From Rhizobium leguminosarum (GTDB lineage Bacteria; Pseudomonadota; Alphaproteobacteria; Rhizobiales; Rhizobiaceae), in contig NZ_CP025017.1 in NCBI RefSeq assembly GCF_002953715.1, forward strand, positions 124,001 to 188,000: DNA of 64,000 bases, in the 5' to 3' direction. Both the position numbers and the translations under genes were made by a program. Positions 24,718 to 33,486 of this stretch are shown here, piece by piece. How positions within the stretch are numbered: the stretch's first letter is position 1; each line of letters begins with the position of its first letter. The notes under the pieces are model-generated. The model saw only the letters and a list, made by a program, of their open reading frames with translations, had not been told where the DNA came from and searched no databases.

Positions 24718-25650
24718 GTGACCGATGAGCGCCTCAAGGCGATCCCGCTGAAAAGTTTGCAGGCGTTCGAGGCGGTGGGGCGCTGCGGCGGCGTGACGGC
24801 CGCGGCATTGGAGCTAAAGGTTTCGCCGGGGGCCATCAGCCAGCAGATTCGCAAGATCGAAAGCTTTCTTGGAGTTTCGCTTCTGGAGCGCAGCGGACGA
24901 ACCGTCGAGCTGACCGCCTGGGGCCGGCTCTACCATCAGGAGATATCGAAGGGGTTCGAGCAATTTGCGCTCGCCCAGCGACTGTTGGAAAAGGCGCGCA
25001 ACGAGACGGCGTTGGTGCTCAGTGCGCTTTCCTCCGTCGTCAACAAATGGATCGGCAGGCGCATCTTCGACTGGCAGGCGCTTCATCCCGAAGTTCCAGT
25101 GAGGATTATCGGACGCGACAAAGAGCCCCGCATCGGCTTCGACGATGTCGATTTTCGCGTCAGCTACGGGTCGGACGTCCTCCAGCATGAACATTATACC
25201 GAACTGTTTCGCGATTGGGTGGTGCCTGCCTGTTCGCCGGCGCTGATGCAGGATGGCGCGCATGCAGCTCGCGATCTTTTCGAACAGCCGCTCCTCCACG
25301 TCGAGTGGGAACGGCACTTCACGCCCTACCCCAGCTGGGCGGAATTTGCCGCCAAGGCCGGTGTCTCCTTCGATGCGTCGACGCCGGGCCTTTCCTTCAC
25401 CCTGTCGAGCAGTGCAATTGACGCAGCCGTCAACAAGCGCGGCGTCGTGCTCGCACAAATGTCGATGATATCAGATGAGCTTGAGGCGCAAACGCTCGTC
25501 ATTCCGGTCGACATGCGCATTGCACTGCGTGAAAGCTATTTTCTCGCCTGGGACCGTGCTGCCTTGCAGAAACCCCACGGGCGCGAATTCCGCGATTGGC
25601 TCATTACCATTTCCCGTCAGCAGGCTTCGGCATCGGCTCCTGCTGCCTAA
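24718..25650 (+). CDS. LysR family transcriptional regulator (GcvA-like)
   Basis: Protein of 310 residues from GTG at 24718, with AGAGG about 8 bp upstream. The N-terminal helix-turn-helix is LKSLQAFEAVGRCGGVTAAALELKVSPGAISQQIRKIE and is of the GcvA/AmpR-like subgroup. The C-terminal effector domain contains RISYG-like FRVSYGSDV and PACSPALM. It follows the HutC-type gene after 30 bp. Its targets could be the monooxygenase operon that starts 218 bp downstream. The stop codon lies inside the first arm of an intergenic hairpin. Confidence 0.86.
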   Translation: MTDERLKAIPLKSLQAFEAVGRCGGVTAAALELKVSPGAISQQIRKIESFLGVSLLERSGRTVELTAWGRLYHQEISKGFEQFALAQRLLEKARNETALVLSALSSVVNKWIGRRIFDWQALHPEVPVRIIGRDKEPRIGFDDVDFRVSYGSDVLQHEHYTELFRDWVVPACSPALMQDGAHAARDLFEQPLLHVEWERHFTPYPSWAEFAAKAGVSFDASTPGLSFTLSSSAIDAAVNKRGVVLAQMSMISDELEAQTLVIPVDMRIALRESYFLAWDRAALQKPHGREFRDWLITISRQQASASAPAA

Positions 25651-25742
25651 TTTCTCAAATCGGAATCGATTTGAGAAATTATGCATCGATTCAGAAATGT
25701 TACAGCGTCCTTTGCGCGTCAGAAAAGACGCGCGGCGCTGTA
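25649..25742. repeat. Rhizobium intergenic repeat, two palindromic modules
   Basis: Module 1 is AATTTCTCAAATCG (25649-25662) and its complement CGATTTGAGAAATT (25667-25680). Module 2 pairs TACAGCG...GCGCGTC (25701-25720) with GACGCGCGGCGCTGTA (25727-25742). The same two modules in opposite order and orientation occur at 59025-59123. They are the type of short mosaic element scattered between genes in Rhizobium. The element fills most of the 218-bp gap before the monooxygenase gene; nothing else is seen there. Confidence 0.72.
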
Positions 25743-25868
25743 AGTCAACACTTTAGAAAAACTAAAACGGAACTCAGCTACGCGATATTGATGAAAATTT
25801 TCGCCTGGCGATAATTTGCGCAGTCGTCTTCAAAGGGGCGGCATGGCTGACAATGGCAGGAGAGCCCA

Positions 25869-27224
25869 ATGGCGCGGACCGACAAGATGAAACTCGGGAC
25901 TTTCGTCTATACGTTCGGCTTTCATCCTGCCTCCTGGCTGCATCCGGCAAGTGACGTCAACGGTGCCAACGACTTCGCTCATCTGCTCGATGTCGCCAAA
26001 CGATCCGAGGCGGCCAAGTTCGATTTCATGTTTATGGCGGATTCTCCTGCCGCCGCCGTCGGCGACCCAAAAGCGCTTGCCCGCATTCCCACAAAGATGA
26101 ACCGTTTCGAACCCCTCTCGCTGCTCTCGGCTCTGGCGGTCACCACCAACGATCTCGGTCTGGTGGCGACGGTGTCGACGAGTTATTACGAGCCATACAA
26201 TGTCGCGCGTCTGTTCGCCTCGATTGACCATCTGAGCAAGGGGCGCGTCTGCTGGAATGTCGTCACCTCCGATCACGACGAAACCGGCTACAACTTCAAC
26301 CGCGAGGGGCTCGATCCGCATACGCTGCGCTACGAGCGCGGCAACGAATTCGTCGATGTCGTGTTCGGTCTTTGGGACAGCTTCGAGGATGGCGCACTGC
26401 TTCTCGATCGTGAAAACGGTGTCTACTACGACAAGGACAAACATCACACGCTCAATCACAAAGGCAAGCACTTCCAGGTTCGCGGACCCCTCAACATCGC
26501 GCGAACGCCCCAGGGCCGTCCTGTCATCGCCCAGGCGGGCGGTTCGGAACCCGGAATGGACATGGCGGCACGCACGGCGGAGATCGTCTTCAGCCTGGCA
26601 TCGAATATCGACCGAAACCGGACCTTCTACGAAAACGTCAAGAGCCGGATGCCGGCCCATGGGCGCGATCCGGACGATCTGAAAATCATGCCGGGTATCG
26701 TGATCAACGTCGGTGAAACTGAAGCCGAGGCAAAGGCGAAGGTCGACTATCTGATCGACAAGATGCATCCGGATGTCGGCCGGCTGATGCTCTCCGAATT
26801 TCTGGAAGCGGACCTGCGCGACGTGGCGCTCGACAAGCCTTTCCCCATGGATCGGCTGCCGGCAGCGCCAAAGGGATCACGCGCCTTGTTCGACGAACTG
26901 GTCGATTTCGTCAGAAGCGGCCGCACCGTCGGCGAACTCATCCGGCATTATGCCGAGAAGCATACCGGAAATGGCATGACAGGCACGCCGGCCCAGATCG
27001 CCGACTTCATGGAAGAATGGTTCGAGACGCGCGCCGCCGACGGCTTCATCCTGATGTTCCCGACCTTGCCGTCCAGCCTCGACGATTTCGTGCGGCTTGT
27101 CCTGCCCGAGCTTCGCCGCCGCGGATTGTTCCGCGAGGAATACGAGGGCAAGACTTTGCGTGAAAACCTCGGTCTTTCAATGCCTGTCAATCGCTTTGCC
27201 AAAACGAATGAGCCAGCCCGATGA
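25869..27224 (+). CDS. FMNH2-dependent monooxygenase (NtaA/SnaA/DszA family)
   Basis: Protein of 451 residues in the bacterial luciferase-like superfamily, group of nitrilotriacetate monooxygenase component A. Diagnostic segments are WLHPASDVNGANDFAHLLDVAKRSEAAKFDFMFMAD, EPLSLLSALAVTTNDLGLVATVSTSY, GRVCWNVVTS and GRPVIAQAGGSEPGMDMAARTAEIVFS. Such enzymes use reduced FMN from a partner reductase to oxidise C-N, C-S or related bonds. The partner gene overlaps its stop (ATGA). Homologues act on NTA, dibenzothiophene sulfone, or amino acid-like amines; the substrate here is unknown, but the neighbouring aminotransferase and ureohydrolase suggest a nitrogenous compound. Confidence 0.88.
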   Translation: MARTDKMKLGTFVYTFGFHPASWLHPASDVNGANDFAHLLDVAKRSEAAKFDFMFMADSPAAAVGDPKALARIPTKMNRFEPLSLLSALAVTTNDLGLVATVSTSYYEPYNVARLFASIDHLSKGRVCWNVVTSDHDETGYNFNREGLDPHTLRYERGNEFVDVVFGLWDSFEDGALLLDRENGVYYDKDKHHTLNHKGKHFQVRGPLNIARTPQGRPVIAQAGGSEPGMDMAARTAEIVFSLASNIDRNRTFYENVKSRMPAHGRDPDDLKIMPGIVINVGETEAEAKAKVDYLIDKMHPDVGRLMLSEFLEADLRDVALDKPFPMDRLPAAPKGSRALFDELVDFVRSGRTVGELIRHYAEKHTGNGMTGTPAQIADFMEEWFETRAADGFILMFPTLPSSLDDFVRLVLPELRRRGLFREEYEGKTLRENLGLSMPVNRFAKTNEPAR

Positions 27225-27760
27225 GTGTCGAGGCTTTGATCAGCGAGGCGGACTTCAAGCTTTCGATGCGTCATCTGGCGGGTGCCGTCAGCGTGATTAC
27301 GGTCGGCGACGGGCAAGAGCGCACCGGCTTCACGGCAACGTCGGTCTCCTCGCTTTCGGCCGAGTTGCCGTCCATCATCGTCAGCGTCAACCGGGCGTCT
27401 TCCTCATGGCCGGCGCTGCAGCGGTACGGCTGCTTCTGCGTCAACGTGCTCGCCGCCGACCAGCAGCAGGTGGCGCAATCCTTTGCCGGTCTTGACGGGC
27501 AAAAGGGCGCTGAGCGCTATGGCGATGCAGGATGGTATCGCCTCAAGACCGGCGCGGCCGCCCTTGAAAAGGCCCTGACGGTGCTGGACTGCAAACTCGA
27601 AACCGCATTCCACTATCATTCCCACGCCATTTTGGTCGGGCATATCTGCGCGATCGAAATCCGGCAGGACATAGGGCCGCTGCTTTACTGGCGCGGCGGC
27701 TATCGTGAACTTCCGGCGGAGGTTGATCGCAGCGGCCTAACGAAGGCGCTCAGACAATAG
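27221..27760 (+). CDS. Flavin reductase (NTA monooxygenase component B-like)
   Basis: Protein of 179 residues, overlapping the monooxygenase gene by 4 bp. MRHLAGAVSVITVGDGQERTGFTATSVSSLSAELPSIIVSVNRASS is the flavin-binding split-barrel motif of the HpaC/NtaB group. It reduces FMN with NAD(P)H and passes FMNH2 to the monooxygenase. Its 3' end overlaps the convergent aminotransferase gene by 24 bp. Confidence 0.9.
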   Translation: MSVEALISEADFKLSMRHLAGAVSVITVGDGQERTGFTATSVSSLSAELPSIIVSVNRASSSWPALQRYGCFCVNVLAADQQQVAQSFAGLDGQKGAERYGDAGWYRLKTGAAALEKALTVLDCKLETAFHYHSHAILVGHICAIEIRQDIGPLLYWRGGYRELPAEVDRSGLTKALRQ

Positions 27761-28900
27761 CCCTATCGAGGCGACATCCGCATTGGCAAATGCAAGTCTG
27801 AGGTAACGCTCCTGGCCTTCGCCGAAATAGGCGCCGGGCAAACAGACGACGCCGGATTCTTTGGCGAGTTTTTCGGCAACCTCTGAAGACGATCGATCGG
27901 CGTCGGGATGGCGGATAAAGGCGAAATAGGCGCCGATCGCTCCTATCTCCCAATCCGGCAACCCGGAAAAGGCCTGCCTCAACGCGTGAGCCCGGCGGGC
28001 GATCTCCAACTGGTTGCCGGCTCGCCACTCGGCGAGCGCCGGGATCGCCGATGCAACGGCGATCTGAGGCGAGCGCGGTGCGCAGATCTGCATATTGTCC
28101 ATCACCTTGGCGATCTCGGCGATGAGTTTTGGCCCTGCCGTGATTGCACCCAGCCTGTGACCGGGAATGCAGAAGGATTTCGAGAAGCTGTAGAGAAGAA
28201 CGAGCGTGTCTTCCCAGCCCGGCTCTGAGAGGAGTGAGTGCGGCCGTCCGTAATCCTCGCCGAGGAAATCGCGATAGGTTTCATCGAGGATCAGCCAGGC
28301 GCCATATTTCCGGCAGAGCACAAAAAGCTCATGCAGCAGGCTCGGCGGATACACGGCCCCGGTGGGATTGTTGGGTGTGACGACGGCAAGCATCTTCGCG
28401 CCGGCTGCAAGTGCAGCCTCGGCTGAACTCAGACCGGGAAGAAAGCCGCCGGCAGCGTCGCAATCGACCAATCGACGCCCGATTCCCAGCATCGACAGCG
28501 TCGTGTCGTGATTGAAATAGAAGGGATTGGTGAGCGCTACGGTATCGCCGGCGCCCGCAAGCGCGATCGCTACGCACATGAACGCCTGATTGCAGCCGGC
28601 GGTGATATGGATATTGCCGGCGGAAAGGTCGGTGCCGTAAAGCCCGGCAACGTGAGCCGCGTAGGTCTTGCGCAACAGAGGTTCGCCCTCGATCGGCCCG
28701 TATCCCGTCATCGCCTGTTGTCCGGCTGCCTCGGCAAGAAGCCGAAGCATCTCCGGATGCGCGGGATAGCCGGGCACGGCTTGCGACAAATCGATGAGCG
28801 GCCCTTTTTCTCCTTTGTATTCGCGGCTCCAGGCGACGACGGAAGGGATGGGCGGGGCAGAGAGGCGGGCAACGAGGGAATTGGGTTTTGCAGCGATCAT
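27737..28900 (-). CDS. PLP-dependent aminotransferase, class I/II
   Basis: Protein of 387 residues of fold type I. The PLP lysine is in YSFSKSFCIPGHRLG, with TPNNPTG and the DETYRDF aspartate of the cofactor site upstream and an Arg for the substrate carboxylate near the C-terminus (RYLRLAFAN). It resembles the aspartate/aromatic and putative arginine-type aminotransferases. It is divergent from a ureohydrolase gene, with a 90-bp shared promoter region, so the two may act in catabolism of a guanidino amino acid. It overlaps the flavin reductase gene tail to tail. Confidence 0.87.
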   Translation of the reverse strand: MIAAKPNSLVARLSAPPIPSVVAWSREYKGEKGPLIDLSQAVPGYPAHPEMLRLLAEAAGQQAMTGYGPIEGEPLLRKTYAAHVAGLYGTDLSAGNIHITAGCNQAFMCVAIALAGAGDTVALTNPFYFNHDTTLSMLGIGRRLVDCDAAGGFLPGLSSAEAALAAGAKMLAVVTPNNPTGAVYPPSLLHELFVLCRKYGAWLILDETYRDFLGEDYGRPHSLLSEPGWEDTLVLLYSFSKSFCIPGHRLGAITAGPKLIAEIAKVMDNMQICAPRSPQIAVASAIPALAEWRAGNQLEIARRAHALRQAFSGLPDWEIGAIGAYFAFIRHPDADRSSSEVAEKLAKESGVVCLPGAYFGEGQERYLRLAFANADVASIGLLSERLR

Positions 28901-28914
28901 ATCGATTTCTCTTT

Positions 28915-28943
28915 GATACCGATTGCTACAACGATACCAATTG
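28915..28943. repeat. Direct repeat GATACCRATTG in a divergent promoter
   Basis: GATACCGATTG (28915-28925) and GATACCAATTG (28933-28943) are 11-bp copies with one difference, starting 18 bp apart, in the 90-bp region between the aminotransferase and the ureohydrolase genes. Spacing close to two helical turns suggests a tandem regulator site controlling both genes. Confidence 0.5.
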
Positions 28944-28990
28944 TTTTCTCAACCTCTTTGTCTGACGAGACGGACCTGAAGCGGAGACAC

Positions 28991-30052
28991 ATGCGCATGG
29001 TGTGGGACAAAACGCGGCTGGAACAGCTGCGCGCAGAATTTGCAGACGCCAATGGCGGCGAGATATTCGATGAGAAGTTTCGCAAAGTAGCGGAGAAGAT
29101 CATCTCCAAGAGCGGCACGAGACTGGCGCCCTATGCCGGAGTGCCGACCTTCCTCAGCGCACCCTACATGCAGGTCGCGGCCGATGATCCGGATTTCGGC
29201 AATCTCCAGGTTGCGATTACCGGAATCCCCATGGATCTTGGCGTCACCAATCGCCCAGGCTCGCGTTTCGGACCGAGGGCACTTCGCGCCATTGAAAGGA
29301 TCGGCCCGTACAATCACGTTCTCGCCACGGCGCCGGTCTTCGATCTTCGGGTCGCCGATATCGGCGACATATCGTTCCAAAGCCGTTACCGGCTGGAACT
29401 CAGCCATGACGACATCGAAAGGCGCATCGGCCAGATCGTCGATGCCGGCGTGGCCCCGCTTTCCGTCGGAGGCGATCATTCCATCAGCCACCCGATATTG
29501 AAGGCCGTCGGTCGGCAGCAACCGGTAGGCCTCATTCATATTGATGCCCATTGCGATACAAGCGGCGCTTTCGATCAGACGAAGTTTCATCACGGTGGGC
29601 CGTTCCGCAATGCGGTGCTGGACGGCGTGCTCGATCCGACAAGGACGATCCAGATTGGCATCCGTGGTTCGGCGGAATATTTGTGGGAATTCTCCTATGC
29701 GTCGGGAATGACCGTGATCCACGCAGAGGACATCAGCGGAATGGGGATTCCTGCCGTCGTTGCCAAGGCAAAATCCATCGTCGGCGACGGCCCGACCTAT
29801 CTTTCCTTCGACGTCGACAGCCTCGATCCGAGCTTTGCGCCCGGCACGGGCACGCCCGAGGTCGGTGGATTGACCACACGTGAAGTCCTTGAACTGATCC
29901 GTGGGCTGAAAGGGATCAACCTGGTGGGTGGGGACGTCGTCGAAGTGGCTCCGCAATATGACACAACGACCAACACGGCGCACGCCGCAGCACAGGTGCT
30001 CTTTGAGGTCCTGAGCCTCATGGTGTTTAGTCCATCGATCGGCAAGCGCTAG
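28991..30052 (+). CDS. Ureohydrolase family protein (agmatinase / guanidino-acid hydrolase)
   Basis: Protein of 353 residues from ATG at 28991 after GGAG; an ATG two codons later is possible. All metal motifs of the arginase/agmatinase family are present: VGGDHSI, HIDAHCDT and SFDVDSLDPSFAPGTGTPE, giving the binuclear manganese site. The enzyme cleaves a guanidino group to urea plus an amine. The N-terminal extension of about 55 residues before the core is longer than in arginases and typical of agmatinase/guanidinobutyrase/proclavaminate amidinohydrolase-like members. The divergent aminotransferase suggests a guanidino amino acid degradation route. Confidence 0.88.
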   Translation: MRMVWDKTRLEQLRAEFADANGGEIFDEKFRKVAEKIISKSGTRLAPYAGVPTFLSAPYMQVAADDPDFGNLQVAITGIPMDLGVTNRPGSRFGPRALRAIERIGPYNHVLATAPVFDLRVADIGDISFQSRYRLELSHDDIERRIGQIVDAGVAPLSVGGDHSISHPILKAVGRQQPVGLIHIDAHCDTSGAFDQTKFHHGGPFRNAVLDGVLDPTRTIQIGIRGSAEYLWEFSYASGMTVIHAEDISGMGIPAVVAKAKSIVGDGPTYLSFDVDSLDPSFAPGTGTPEVGGLTTREVLELIRGLKGINLVGGDVVEVAPQYDTTTNTAHAAAQVLFEVLSLMVFSPSIGKR

Positions 30053-30242
30053 AGCCGACCTCTCGGTCATCTGTGGCAATTGGCCCGATGGGCCAAGATC
30101 ATATCATTCGTAGCCTAGCAATGATGGAGGCAGGGAATATCGCGCCCATGGTCGTCGCCACCGACGCCTCCCGTCATGCAGCCACTGTCGGTGGGGCAAT
30201 GAGCAGTATTGCGGCGAAGCCTTCATCGTCACGCCAAGCGTT

Positions 30243-30857
30243 CTAGCCAACGCACCTCAAAAACTCTTCGGTGTCCATGAGTTCGAGCTGCACGGAAAAC
30301 CGATCGTGCAGAAGTTCCAGTGACGCGTCATGCGTATCGTCGGCGCCGCTGCAGACGGCGTCATTCAGCACGATGACACGATAGCCGAGATCGATTGCGC
30401 CGAGCGTCGTGGCAAGCACGCAGACATCCGTTTCACCGCCCGTTATCACAAGCGTATCGACCCGCTCCGACTGAAGGGTCGGATGAAGGCGGCCGTCGAT
30501 CCAAGGCGAATAGGTGCTTTTGTCGAAGTGCCTTGCCGGCGGAACCAACGACGCCAGCGATGGGGCGAGATCGATGAAGCCGCGCGGAAGATGTTCGCCC
30601 GTCATCATCCACCATTTCCGGTAATAATCCCGCCATTTCCCCGGCATGTCGTCGGCATGCTCGGGTGGCAGGAAGCGGGTAAAGATCGTTCGGGAGGGAT
30701 GTCGCCCGGCCAGCTCTTCGATCTGGGGAGAGATCCGTGCCATCCAGGGAACGTGCCACGGCGTGTCTTCGGCAAACATCCGCTGCATGTCGACGCAAAG
30801 GTGCCGCCACTCCCCGACTTCGCCCATCACATCCTCCACTCGGTCTTCGGGCGTCAA
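30243..30857 (-). CDS. Cysteine hydrolase, isochorismatase family
   Basis: Protein of 204 residues with triad Asp (CVDMQRMF), Lys (FDKSTYSPW) and Cys (GGETDVCVLATTLGAIDLGY), the cis-peptide-containing loop being GGETDVC. It is distinct from the two biuret-hydrolase-like proteins at 16-20 kb. Relatives hydrolyse nicotinamide, ureides, carbamoyl compounds or isochorismate. No operon partner is adjacent; a 190-bp non-coding gap separates it from the convergent ureohydrolase gene. Its upstream side abuts two intergenic palindromes. Substrate not predictable. Confidence 0.83.
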   Translation of the reverse strand: MTPEDRVEDVMGEVGEWRHLCVDMQRMFAEDTPWHVPWMARISPQIEELAGRHPSRTIFTRFLPPEHADDMPGKWRDYYRKWWMMTGEHLPRGFIDLAPSLASLVPPARHFDKSTYSPWIDGRLHPTLQSERVDTLVITGGETDVCVLATTLGAIDLGYRVIVLNDAVCSGADDTHDASLELLHDRFSVQLELMDTEEFLRCVG

Positions 30858-30880
30858 CCGCCGCGCGCGGCGAAAGTTCC

Positions 30881-30932
30881 TAGAACAGGATGATTTTAGG
30901 CCGGGTCGGCCTAAAATCCGAATCCTGTTCTA
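30881..30932. repeat. Rhizobium intergenic palindrome, TAGAACAGGAT type
   Basis: TAGAACAGGATGATTTTAGG (from 30881) is followed by its near-complement ending CCGAATCCTGTTCTA at 30932, with the centre GGCCGGGTCGGCC. The long perfect arms could form a cruciform or a strong RNA hairpin between two genes read in the same direction. Confidence 0.75.
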
Positions 30933-30944
30933 CATTATATAGTT

Positions 30945-30994
30945 AGAGCATGATGTCGTCCGAAAACCGCTCACACTTTTCGGCATCATGCTCT
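30945..30994. repeat. Rhizobium intergenic palindrome, AGAGCATGATG type
   Basis: AGAGCATGATG (30945-30955) pairs with CATCATGCTCT (30984-30994), and inner arms CCGAAAA and TTTTCGG also pair. It directly follows the previous palindrome and lies 20 bp before the stop of the GGDEF-EAL gene, where it could act as its terminator. Related copies are at 5124-5166 (decayed) and 36170-36214. Confidence 0.75.
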
Positions 30995-31014
30995 AGCGGA
31001 AGATCAAAAGCCTC

Positions 31015-33378
31015 TCAGGCGACAGCGCTCTCAGCTGTCCGGAAACAATCAAGTTCGCGAAGAGGAACCGGTTTGGAGAAGTAGTAGCCCTGGAGGTCGG
31101 TGCAGCCGAGGGCGGCCAGAAAGTCGCGTTGATATTCGGTTTCGACCCCTTCCGCCGTTGTCGAGATACCGAGGTTGCGGCTGAGCGCGACAATGGCGCC
31201 AATGATGGCCGCCCCGTTGGCTTTTGTGCCGAGCTGTGAGACGAACGAACGATCGATCTTGATGCGGTCGATATCGAAGCGCAGGAGATGGCTGAGGCAT
31301 GAAAAGCCGGTTCCGAAATCATCCAGCGAAATCTGAACACCCCGGCTGCGCAGCGACTTCAGCACCGTATAGACGTCCGAATTATCCTCGATCAGCGAGG
31401 ACTCCGTGAGCTCGAGCTCGAGCCGGGACGGCGGCAGGCCGCTCTCCTGCAGCACGGCGAAGACTTCGTCGGCAAAATTTGGTCTTCTCAACTGGGCAGG
31501 AGACACGTTGACCGCAACAAATGTGTCTTCCGGCCATTTGCAGGCGGCTCTGCAGGCTTCGCGCAACACCCAGAAACCGAGAGCGTCGATGAGGCCGCCC
31601 TCCTCGGCGACAGGGATGAAGCTGGCAGGCGTCAATAGTCCGCGCTGACTGTGACGCCAACGCACGAGAGCCTCCGCGCCCGACGCCGGGTATCCGCCGC
31701 CCTCGGCGCGATGCACCGTTTGGTAATAGACTTCGAGCGATCCGAAGTCCGGCCTGTTCGCAATCGGATCGGATTGTGGACCGTCAGCGGCTGAGGCCGT
31801 GCCTTTGGCCAGAACCTCCCGCAATTCGTTCTTGAGAATGTCGCGCGCATTCCGGCCGCCGTCCATCGACGGTGAATAGACGCGCCACTGCCCTCTCCCG
31901 CCCATCTTTGCCTCATACAGCGCGACGTCGGCGTAACGCATGATGTCATCGGCATTCCGTCCGGCGTCCGGCACGACGGTCACGCCGATCGAGCCGCCGA
32001 CCCGTGCGATCGCCTCGCCCCTCAAAAGCGGGAAGGGCTTGCCAAGTTCGGCAACGATCGCGTCGCATATTGCCGGCAGAACGTGATCATGATCTTTGAT
32101 GTCCCGGAGAAGCAGGGCAAATTCGTCTCCTCCAAGCCGGGCAAGCGTGTCGCCCGGACGAAGCAGGGAATGGATCCGCTCCGCAGCCATCCTGATGAGT
32201 TCATCGCCGGCGGCATGGCCGAACGTGTCGTTCACAGCCTTGAAGCGGTCGAGATCGAGAAGCGCGACTGCCGAGCGCTCGGCCGAATTCTTCGTCTCGG
32301 CCAGGCACTCGTCGAACCTCATCGCGAACAAAGCGCGGTTGGGAAGGCTCGTGAGCACGTCATGCAAGGCAAGCTGTCTTGCATGCAGCTCGCTTTTCCT
32401 CAACTCGCCGAGACTGCTTCGCAGGCGCACCAACAGGACCGAGAACAGGATCGCGATCACCAAGGCGGCTATCGAAAGCGCCGGCATCAATCGGCCGATC
32501 ACTCTCGAGCCTGGAAGATCGGGCCGCCATACGATGAAGCCGATCGGTTCGCCATTTGCCGTGGCGTCAATCTGGAACGCAACCTCGTTTTCGTCTGCAT
32601 CGGCCGTGCGCGCGAAGCGGGCGCCGTTGAGGCCCTGTTGCCGGCTCAATTCGTCCAGCGCCGCACCATCGATAAAACGCACGACGATCAGGAATTGCCG
32701 CATCGTCTGCCGTTGCCCCTCATCGGGTTCGTTGATGGCGACGACGCCGACGATCGTCGGCCGACCTTCCAGCCGCATCAGATTGGCGAGCGCAGTGTTG
32801 GAACGTCCTGGGCTCGCAAGGCGGCTTTCCATCGAGGACGGCGTTCGTTCGTTGGAAACCGTGCCTTGTCTCACCCCAAGGCGGGCATCCTGAAGCAGAG
32901 GCAGAAAGAGAGGCCTCATCCAGCGGTAACGCTTTTCCGTTTGGGCGTCCGCCAGCATGAGCAGTTGCGCCTTCTCGTCGACGACAAAAGCCTGATCGTA
33001 GCCGAAGGCGGACATTGCGGTCTGGCTGATCGCACTCCCGGCCGCCGCCGTCAGAACCGCATCGAGGCTGGAGGAACCTCCGCTTGACCGGGCAGCCGGA
33101 TAAACACGTGTGAGATAGCCGTTGCCGAACTGGCCGATGACATGGGCGACTTGATCGACCTGTTCCCGCAGGCGGGCATTCACAAGCTGGCGCTGTCGAT
33201 CAAGGGCGGCAGCATCGCTTTCGGTTCCTGCCCAGAGCGCCGAGAGTACAACAAGTCCGATCGCTCCAAGCCCGCTGACGGCAATCAGAAACAGAATTCT
33301 TCCCGAAGCAATCCAGGATTGCTGAAACGTCTTGGAGCTGGAAGGAAGAACGATCTGCAAGCCTAGACCCCTGAACAC
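31015..33378 (-). CDS. CHASE4-GGDEF-EAL bifunctional cyclic-di-GMP enzyme
   Basis: Protein of about 787 residues from GTG at 33378 (TTG at 33360, after AGGGG, is an alternative; longer readings run into the divergent gene). A membrane helix (about 27-49), a periplasmic CHASE4 sensor domain (about 50-290) and a second helix (about 294-318) precede the enzymatic part. The GGDEF motif is intact (LARLGGDEFALLL, about 416-420) with an inhibitory RxxD site five residues before it. The EAL domain (AEALVRWRH, later DDFGTGFSCLSHL) is also intact. It can therefore make and degrade cyclic-di-GMP in response to an extracellular signal. Confidence 0.9.
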   Translation of the reverse strand: MFRGLGLQIVLPSSSKTFQQSWIASGRILFLIAVSGLGAIGLVVLSALWAGTESDAAALDRQRQLVNARLREQVDQVAHVIGQFGNGYLTRVYPAARSSGGSSSLDAVLTAAAGSAISQTAMSAFGYDQAFVVDEKAQLLMLADAQTEKRYRWMRPLFLPLLQDARLGVRQGTVSNERTPSSMESRLASPGRSNTALANLMRLEGRPTIVGVVAINEPDEGQRQTMRQFLIVVRFIDGAALDELSRQQGLNGARFARTADADENEVAFQIDATANGEPIGFIVWRPDLPGSRVIGRLMPALSIAALVIAILFSVLLVRLRSSLGELRKSELHARQLALHDVLTSLPNRALFAMRFDECLAETKNSAERSAVALLDLDRFKAVNDTFGHAAGDELIRMAAERIHSLLRPGDTLARLGGDEFALLLRDIKDHDHVLPAICDAIVAELGKPFPLLRGEAIARVGGSIGVTVVPDAGRNADDIMRYADVALYEAKMGGRGQWRVYSPSMDGGRNARDILKNELREVLAKGTASAADGPQSDPIANRPDFGSLEVYYQTVHRAEGGGYPASGAEALVRWRHSQRGLLTPASFIPVAEEGGLIDALGFWVLREACRAACKWPEDTFVAVNVSPAQLRRPNFADEVFAVLQESGLPPSRLELELTESSLIEDNSDVYTVLKSLRSRGVQISLDDFGTGFSCLSHLLRFDIDRIKIDRSFVSQLGTKANGAAIIGAIVALSRNLGISTTAEGVETEYQRDFLAALGCTDLQGYYFSKPVPLRELDCFRTAESAVA

Positions 33379-33486
33379 CACGACACGGGCGCATTGGCCG
33401 ACGTTAACAAAGAAGCGTTCACGTAGAATTAAAAGCTGCGGCGCAGTATGGGGCGAGATCGAATACGCCCCAAGGAGCTCCCGACG

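Noticed and set aside
30123..30245. Possible 40-codon gene after the ureohydrolase
   Set aside because: It has an ATG and stop but no ribosome site, no similarity I recognise, and overlaps the end of the convergent hydrolase gene.
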